Source: Candidatus Krumholzibacteriia bacterium
GTDB lineage: Bacteria; Krumholzibacteriota; Krumholzibacteriia; LZORAL124-64-63
Direction of reading: 5' to 3'
DNA: 6,954 nt
Assembly: GCA_030643455.1 (NCBI GenBank)
Contig: DAOWLV010000165.1
Span: forward strand, 1 to 6,954
A program made the translations under genes and the position numbers. Below, one piece after another: positions 1-6,954 of the stretch (positions are counted from its first letter, which is position 1; the number at the start of each line of letters is the position of its first letter). The notes beneath the pieces are model-generated. The model did no database searches. It saw nothing but the letters and a program-made list of their open reading frames with translations, and was not told the origin of the DNA.

Positions 1-823
1 CACCCTCGTGATTGTTGCCCCCGTCGTTGGTCGGATAGAAGAAATAGTACTGCAGCACGAACTGGTACCCCAGGATCCCCTGCCGGGGTGAGGTCACCTC
101 CCGGATGAACGGGTGCATGTAGACCTTGAGGAATTCCCGGTACTTCTGGGGCAGGACCTGGGAAAAACCGTTTTCGAATTCCTTCTTCCATGACTCGGGG
201 CCCTCACCCGGCCAATCGAAGAAAAACACCTGGAATTCCCCGGCGTCCGGTGCGCGGGACCTGGGATTCAGGGCTTCGAAGTCGGGGTCGCGGGGATCGA
301 ACCGGTCCAGAAGATCCATCAGGAGGCAGTCGCCGGAGGGATCGTAGCGACGGGCCTCCGCGCTTGTTGAATCACAGGGCTCTTCCACCAGGGTGTTCAG
401 GTTGACCATATCGGAACGGAGCAGTTCCTTGGGACTTCCCAGAAGGCTCCAGGTATCGACATGGAGACTGGAGGATTGGCTCTGGTCCATGAAACGCCGG
501 AAATCCATGGGCAGGTTGGTGGTGTTCAGCACCATGATGGGACCGAACCGGGCCCCCAGGGTCTGGAGAAGTTCCTGGCGCACATCATCGATGCCGTCCA
601 CCGGCGCGACGTCCCTGTACCCGGGAGCATCACGGTCCCCGAACAGGTGGAATTCCTCGCTGGCAGTGGCCTGCTCGACCAGGGCGGGATAATTCAGGGG
701 AACATAATGGAGGTACTCGCTGCGCGGGATGGCCTGCCCCAGGGCACCCCCGGCAAACATGACGATCACGCAGACCAGAACAAACAGCCACAGCGTGATT
801 CCCCTGCCAAATCCCATGAACAT
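1..823 (-). CDS. Exported protein of unknown function, possibly Vps62-related; C-terminus beyond window
   Basis: The frame from the ATG at 823 stays open for 274 codons to the left edge, with no stop. It starts 6 bases after AGGGAG; a second in-frame ATG at 817 is less well spaced. Residues 10-28 are hydrophobic (LWLFVLVCVIVMF), and ALG before Gln30 is a plausible signal peptidase site, so the protein is probably exported. The mature part is acidic and rich in aromatic residues. It has only two cysteines, C150 and C166, which could form a disulfide. The visible end, residues 259-274, reads YYFFYPTNDGGNNHEG, and the next codon begins with G. From memory this resembles the FYP...NNHEGDWE signature of Vps62-related (DUF946-type) proteins in bacteria and fungi, whose activity is unclear. 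The coding call rests on the long open frame, ribosome binding site, signal peptide and coherent protein composition. The family assignment is tentative. It lies after the operon terminator and probably has its own promoter. Confidence 0.78.
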   Translation of the reverse strand, partial: MFMGFGRGITLWLFVLVCVIVMFAGGALGQAIPRSEYLHYVPLNYPALVEQATASEEFHLFGDRDAPGYRDVAPVDGIDDVRQELLQTLGARFGPIMVLNTTNLPMDFRRFMDQSQSSSLHVDTWSLLGSPKELLRSDMVNLNTLVEEPCDSTSAEARRYDPSGDCLLMDLLDRFDPRDPDFEALNPRSRAPDAGEFQVFFFDWPGEGPESWKKEFENGFSQVLPQKYREFLKVYMHPFIREVTSPRQGILGYQFVLQYYFFYPTNDGGNNHEG

Positions 824-829
824 CGGGAA

Positions 830-835
830 CTCCCT
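830..835 (-). promoter_or_regulatory. Ribosome binding site of the 823-1 gene
   Basis: AGGGAG sits 6 bases upstream of the ATG at 823 and 12 bases upstream of the alternative ATG at 817, which favours the first. Confidence 0.7.
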
Positions 836-839
836 ACCG

Positions 840-869
840 AAGGTGCCTCTCATTCGATCGGTGCACCTT
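840..869. repeat. 7-bp inverted repeat overlapping the candidate -10; possible operator
   Basis: AAGGTGC (840-846) and GCACCTT (863-869) are perfect inverted copies separated by 16 bases. The right arm lies within an 8-bp palindrome, GGTGCACC (860-867), and covers most of the candidate -10 of the 823-1 gene. This placement suits a repressor site. It could also be chance, since no regulator gene is in view. Confidence 0.35.
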
Positions 870-893
870 ACCATGCAGTTGGCGGTTTGACAA
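865..893 (-). promoter_or_regulatory. Candidate promoter for the 823-1 gene
   Basis: On the minus strand, TTGTCA (893-888, five of six matches to the sigma-70 -35 consensus) is followed by a 17-base spacer and TAAGGT (870-865). The latter matches the -10 consensus at only three of six positions, but it is preceded by TG one base upstream, as in extended -10 promoters. Transcription would start near 858, giving a leader of about 35 bases. The -35 uses the last two T residues of the preceding terminator. The weak -10 and unknown host keep confidence modest. Confidence 0.4.
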
Positions 894-915
894 AAAAAAG
901 CCACGACTCCGTGGC
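892..915 (-). terminator. Intrinsic terminator after surA
   Basis: Read on the minus strand, a perfect 6-bp GC-rich stem (GCCACG / CGTGGC, 915-910 and 905-900) with a 4-base GAGT loop is followed directly by eight T residues (899-892). It begins 45 bases after the surA stop and should end the mfd-lipoprotein-surA transcript. On the plus strand the hairpin is not followed by a T run, so it works in one direction only. Confidence 0.9.
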
Positions 916-960
916 CGCGACTTCTTGTCCAAACTATTGAGTCCCTGGGGAATATCCGGG

Positions 961-2325
961 TCAGATCTTTTCATCGATGAAGAACTGCTTCTTCAATCCC
1001 TCCACATATTCCGCCAGCGCTTTTTCGATCTTCTGCGACTCAACCATCTGGCGCAGGTTGTCGTTCAATTCCTCGTAGGTGTACATGTGGCCGATGATCC
1101 GATCCTGGATCTGGAAGATGTACCAGCCCGCCGGGGTGAGAATCGGTTCGGTGACCTCCCCTACCTCGGCCTCGGCAAGGGCCTCCTGGAACTGGGCCGA
1201 AAGATCCTCCAGACGGAACGTCCCTAGCACCCCGCCCTTGGCTGCCGAAACGGGATCCCCGCTGACCTCGGAGGCCACCAGCCCGAACGGTTCCCCGTCC
1301 AGGATCCTTGTCCTGGCAGCAACGATTTCGGATTGGGCGGCGTCCACGTCCTCCTGGGCGACCTCGATGGGCAGGAATATCTGGCTGATGGCCCGGCGAC
1401 CGTCATCCTGCACCGAATCGAGTCTCACCAGGTGCACACCCATTGAGCTGACCACCGGATCACTGACCTCGGCGACCGAAAGGGCAAATACCGCCCGGTC
1501 CAGATTGGGATCGAACAGGTCGCCGGGCGCCACGACCCCCACGACACCACCCCGCCCCGCGTTCGGCCCCTCCGAGAACTCGCCGGCCACGTCGGCGAAG
1601 GACCGGCCCGACTGCAGGGCCGCCTTGATTTCGACCACCTTGGCCTGGATCTCCTGGCGCACTTCCACCGAAGGCTGGACCGGCACCAGGATGTTGGCGA
1701 TGGTCAGGCTGTCCGGCTCGGCGGGCATTTCATCCAGGTGGGCGAGGTAGTAGTCCCGCACCTCGTTTTCCAGGACCTCGATGTTGGGCCGGATGAATTT
1801 CCCGACCACCAGTCGGAGATACTGCTGATCCCGCAACTGGGTCTTCATCCTGGTCTGGTAATCCTCCAGCGTCATCCCGCTGCGATTCAGTTCCCGCCGC
1901 AGGTTTTCCAGTGATCCGAAGTGCTCGATGAACTGTTCGATCTTCTCCTGGACGCTTTGCTCGACCACCTCCTCGTCCACGGACATGTCCGCCTGCTTGG
2001 CGGCGGCGATGATCAGCTTGCTCTCGATCAGCCGATCCAGCATCTCCCGGCGAATCTCGGGACTATCGGCGGGAACCGGCTCGCCCGCATATTCCTTTTC
2101 CAGCTTGTAGAGTTCCACCTCGCGGTCCAGATCACTCTGCAGGATCGCTTCCTCATCGACGATGGCCACGATCCGGTCCACCAGGCGCGGCCCGGAGCCC
2201 TGGGCCCAGGCACACGATCCGGCCAGAAAGGCAGCCAACAGGACCGCGCATACAAGCAGGCGGGGGACACTCCGCCCCCCACCTGCAGGAAACCTCATGT
2301 TGTGGGTTTCGGTATTCAACTGCAT
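961..2325 (-). CDS. surA: Periplasmic chaperone / peptidyl-prolyl isomerase, SurA type
   Basis: The product is 454 residues, close to the roughly 430 of E. coli SurA, which escorts unfolded outer-membrane proteins across the periplasm. A Sec signal peptide (basic residues to R22, hydrophobic 23-36) ends in a likely signal peptidase I site, AWA before Gln42. The SurA N-domain opens with VDRIVAIVDEEAILQSDLD (49-67), a hallmark of the family, and runs to about 200. Parvulin domain 1 spans about 207-305, with a GG pair at 259-260 and MGVHLVRL, which keeps a histidine at 297. Parvulin domain 2 spans about 311-410 and has Gln and Tyr at the two usual histidine positions (SQIFLPI, GWYIFQI). A terminal helix (411-454) completes the SurA plan. 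The ATG at 2325 was chosen because it follows the preceding stop by 14 bases and has a GGAAAGG stretch upstream. A longer version starting at 2451 would overlap the lipoprotein gene by 112 bases, and its extra residues resemble no signal peptide. The ATG at 2298 would give a shorter signal peptide but has no ribosome binding site. It is the last gene before the terminator. Confidence 0.93.
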   Translation of the reverse strand: MQLNTETHNMRFPAGGGRSVPRLLVCAVLLAAFLAGSCAWAQGSGPRLVDRIVAIVDEEAILQSDLDREVELYKLEKEYAGEPVPADSPEIRREMLDRLIESKLIIAAAKQADMSVDEEVVEQSVQEKIEQFIEHFGSLENLRRELNRSGMTLEDYQTRMKTQLRDQQYLRLVVGKFIRPNIEVLENEVRDYYLAHLDEMPAEPDSLTIANILVPVQPSVEVRQEIQAKVVEIKAALQSGRSFADVAGEFSEGPNAGRGGVVGVVAPGDLFDPNLDRAVFALSVAEVSDPVVSSMGVHLVRLDSVQDDGRRAISQIFLPIEVAQEDVDAAQSEIVAARTRILDGEPFGLVASEVSGDPVSAAKGGVLGTFRLEDLSAQFQEALAEAEVGEVTEPILTPAGWYIFQIQDRIIGHMYTYEELNDNLRQMVESQKIEKALAEYVEGLKKQFFIDEKI

Positions 2326-2327
2326 GG

Positions 2328-2334
2328 CCTTTCC
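2328..2334 (-). promoter_or_regulatory. Probable ribosome binding site of surA
   Basis: GGAAAGG lies in the 14-base gap between the lipoprotein stop and the ATG at 2325. Its GGA is 6 bases from the start and its AAGG only 2. It is a weak match, but the alternatives at 2451 and 2298 have nothing better. Confidence 0.5.
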
Positions 2335-2339
2335 GCCGG

Positions 2340-4181
2340 TCAGTTCCGCGGCACGATGTTCTCGGGAATCTCCACGGCGGTCAGTTCCTTCCAGGAGGCC
2401 ACTTCCGCCAGATTCTCCTCGTTGATCGAAATCGCAATGTCCTGTTTCCACTTGGCCATCTTGGCCTGGAAGACCTCTTCCTTGCGAATCTCCCGCATCC
2501 GCTGGCCGACCGCCTCGGTGACCTCGGTCATTTCCATCGCCTTCTCGGGTTTCACGAAATCCAGGCGAACGATAGCGTAACGGCCATCGTCCAGGGCAAA
2601 CGGTTCACTCAGCTCGTCCAGCTGGATAGAGAACAAGGCGACCGAGATGGGATCGGCGGATTTTTCCATGACACCCAGTAGTTTACCGGACCTGGATTTG
2701 TTTTCCCTGTCGATGCCGAAGGCGACCAGGAGATCCTTCCATTCCATCCCCTCGGAAGCCGCGGCGTGGGCCTCGGCTGCCTGCTGGGCGTCCTTGCAGA
2801 TCACCAGGCGGCCGGTCCGGTTCTCCCTGGCGACATAATCATGGGAATGTTCGGCCCAGAACTCTTCCATTTCCTTGGAGGTGACCCGCTCCTCGATCTG
2901 GACGACCTCGGCATAGAGCTTGTTGACGATCATTTCCTCCACCTTGAGGTCAACCTTCGCCACCACCTCGGGGTCCTCGAAGAGGCCACTGTCCTCGGCC
3001 TCGAAGTTGAGCACGATCTTCCCGAGTTCGCCCTCGATCTTGTTGCGAAGCCCGCCCAGCATATCGGTGTCCTTGGGCCTTTGGAAAACGCTCATCTTGT
3101 CGAAATGGATCTTGTAGTCGAGAAGCGTGAATTCCTTCGTCTGCCCCTCGAGGTTCCGGTAGGAATAGAACAGCAAATCCATGTCCTCGGTCGCGATGTC
3201 CAGAGGCCGCAGTTCATCCTGGGTCCTGGGCTCCTGGGTGCCCGGTTTGAAGAGGGTTTCACCCACAGGCAGGGCCTGGTAACATTTCCAGAGCGCGTCA
3301 TCGTCGATTGTCATCTCGAATTTATTCATCACGCTCTTTTTGAAATCACTCTTCAGATGTGACAATTTCCGGTTCCAGGTCACGTCCAGTATCTGGGCCT
3401 TGGCTTCCTCCAGGGGCGGCTTTTTGCCGGGTTTTTCACTGAGCACCTTGAGCATCCAGTAACCGTACACCGAACCGATGGGCGGGGTCATGCCCCCTAT
3501 CTCGGTACTGAAGACTCCCTTTTCGAATTCGGGGTTGTATCGGCCGAAGGGAACGGTGATTTCGAACCGGCCGGTCGGAGGAGGAGCGCCATCGTGGAAT
3601 TCCCTGACGATGTCCTCCCAGTCAGCTCCTTCAAGGCCCATCTTCCTCGCCGCTTCCGCGTCTTCCTCGAAGTTGGAGATGATATAGAGGCATTCCCGCG
3701 AGGAACCCATCCTGGCGTAGAAAGCCTCCAGCTCCTCGGGGCTGATCGTTCTGGCCGGTTCCGCGATCACCCGGTTCCACATCTCCATGCTGGCTTCGTA
3801 CTCGATCAGGGTCTCACGGGCGGACACGATATTGGGGTCGTTCTGCAGACCCATTTTTTCCGCCGTCTGGACCATGACTTCCTTGTTGATCATCGTTCCC
3901 AGGAATTTCTCCTTGCCCTCCAGAAGCGACATGTCCAGGGGAGACCCGTCTTCGGCCCGGGGAAGTTCGGTTTCCTTCAGCTTGACCAGCCGGTCTTCGT
4001 AATATCCGGCCTTGATCTCCGTGTGGCCGACCGTAGCCAGGACGGCGTCTTCTTCCTGGCCGCCACCGCAGCCGGCCAGGATAGCCGGCAGAACCAGGAG
4101 GACAAGGACGGGAATCAGTAGAAACGCGGGGTCGGACCGGCGGGGCCGGACCGTTTCAGGACTCTGGAGACTCGGGGACAT
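2340..4181 (-). CDS. Two-fold SurA-like lipoprotein with two divergent parvulin-type domains
   Basis: The product is 613 residues. Arginines at 13, 15 and 16 precede a hydrophobic stretch (20-35) and a lipobox L35-A36-G37-C38. It should therefore be lipidated at Cys38 and face the periplasm; Gly at +2 would favour the outer membrane if E. coli Lol rules apply. The mature chain looks like two copies of one unit. Each has a SurA-N-like helical segment (about 44-145 and 345-432) followed by a parvulin-like domain (about 146-250 and 433-545). The copies align at constant offset: ISPEELEAFYARM (146) with VTSKEMEEFWAEH (433), and FSTEIGG (224) with FSIQLDE (517). Both parvulin domains lack the usual HIL histidine and the histidine of the FGYHIIK strand, which reads YGYWMLK and GRYAIVRL here. 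Isomerase activity is therefore doubtful and a chaperone role is inferred. The ATG at 4181 is preferred over the GTG at 4187 because AAGGAG lies 5 bases before it. It begins 2 bases after the mfd stop. The closest family label is PpiC/SurA-type peptidyl-prolyl isomerase. Confidence 0.85.
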   Translation of the reverse strand: MSPSLQSPETVRPRRSDPAFLLIPVLVLLVLPAILAGCGGGQEEDAVLATVGHTEIKAGYYEDRLVKLKETELPRAEDGSPLDMSLLEGKEKFLGTMINKEVMVQTAEKMGLQNDPNIVSARETLIEYEASMEMWNRVIAEPARTISPEELEAFYARMGSSRECLYIISNFEEDAEAARKMGLEGADWEDIVREFHDGAPPPTGRFEITVPFGRYNPEFEKGVFSTEIGGMTPPIGSVYGYWMLKVLSEKPGKKPPLEEAKAQILDVTWNRKLSHLKSDFKKSVMNKFEMTIDDDALWKCYQALPVGETLFKPGTQEPRTQDELRPLDIATEDMDLLFYSYRNLEGQTKEFTLLDYKIHFDKMSVFQRPKDTDMLGGLRNKIEGELGKIVLNFEAEDSGLFEDPEVVAKVDLKVEEMIVNKLYAEVVQIEERVTSKEMEEFWAEHSHDYVARENRTGRLVICKDAQQAAEAHAAASEGMEWKDLLVAFGIDRENKSRSGKLLGVMEKSADPISVALFSIQLDELSEPFALDDGRYAIVRLDFVKPEKAMEMTEVTEAVGQRMREIRKEEVFQAKMAKWKQDIAISINEENLAEVASWKELTAVEIPENIVPRN

Positions 4182-4183
4182 GA

Positions 4184-6954
<2,771 letters not shown>

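Noticed and set aside
461..940. Plus-strand open frame of 159 codons
   Set aside because: It lies opposite the exported-protein gene, crosses the terminator, has a composition rich in His, Pro and Gln with no recognisable domain, and has no convincing ribosome binding site.
946..960. Small GGAATATCC palindrome just after the surA stop
   Set aside because: It is only a three-base-arm repeat with no T run and no link to another element; the real terminator lies further downstream.
2200..2230. Possible lipobox in SurA (AGSC, ending at Cys38)
   Set aside because: Ala at -3 fits the lipobox poorly, while AWA before Gln42 is a normal signal peptidase I site. SurA proteins are soluble.
2326..2451. 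N-terminal extension of surA starting at 2451
   Set aside because: It would overlap the lipoprotein gene by 112 bases and place 42 hydrophilic residues before the signal peptide. The ATG at 2325 gives a sensible secreted protein.
1079..2580. Long plus-strand open frames (223 codons at 1079-1750, 219 codons at 1921-2580)
   Set aside because: They are antisense to surA and the end of the lipoprotein gene. Long antisense frames are expected from GC-rich codon use, and the translations are low-complexity with no domain.
2766..4121. Plus-strand open frames opposite the lipoprotein gene (198 and 175 codons)
   Set aside because: They mirror the coding strand of a well-supported gene, and their products show no family features.

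Overview
All four genes in this window are on the minus strand, so the window is read from its right end to its left. The sequence is GC-rich. It encodes a Sec-exported lipoprotein and a periplasmic SurA-type chaperone, so the source is a Gram-negative (diderm) bacterium. A deltaproteobacterial lineage or one of the FCB-type candidate phyla would fit, but the taxon is only a low-confidence guess. There are no tRNAs, rRNAs, insertion sequences, CRISPR arrays or other signs of recent transfer, and this looks like ordinary chromosomal backbone.

Layout from right to left. (1) 6954-4184: most of mfd, the transcription-repair coupling factor. Its N-terminus is cut off by the window edge. (2) 4181-2340: a 613-residue lipoprotein built from two tandem SurA-like halves, each a chaperone-like helical region followed by a divergent parvulin-like domain. 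(3) 2325-961: a 454-residue secreted SurA homologue with two parvulin domains. The three genes are separated by 2 and 14 bases, and the ribosome binding site of the lipoprotein gene lies in the last two codons of mfd, so they form one operon. A strong intrinsic terminator at 915-892 closes it. (4) 823-1: the 5' part of a separate gene for an exported protein of unknown function. It has no stop before the left edge, and its visible part ends in a motif resembling Vps62-related (DUF946-type) proteins. A possible extended -10 promoter starts inside the tail of the terminator, and a 7-bp inverted repeat overlaps its -10.

How the genes work together: Mfd acts in the cytoplasm, removing stalled RNA polymerase and recruiting nucleotide excision repair. 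The next two products would escort or fold outer-membrane and envelope proteins in the periplasm. The pairing is one of transcription and position; no direct mechanistic link is visible. The two chaperone genes together carry four parvulin-like modules. Most lack the usual conserved histidines, which suggests holdase-type chaperone work rather than proline isomerisation. The least expected parts of the window are the duplicated lipoprotein and the truncated exported protein at the left end.
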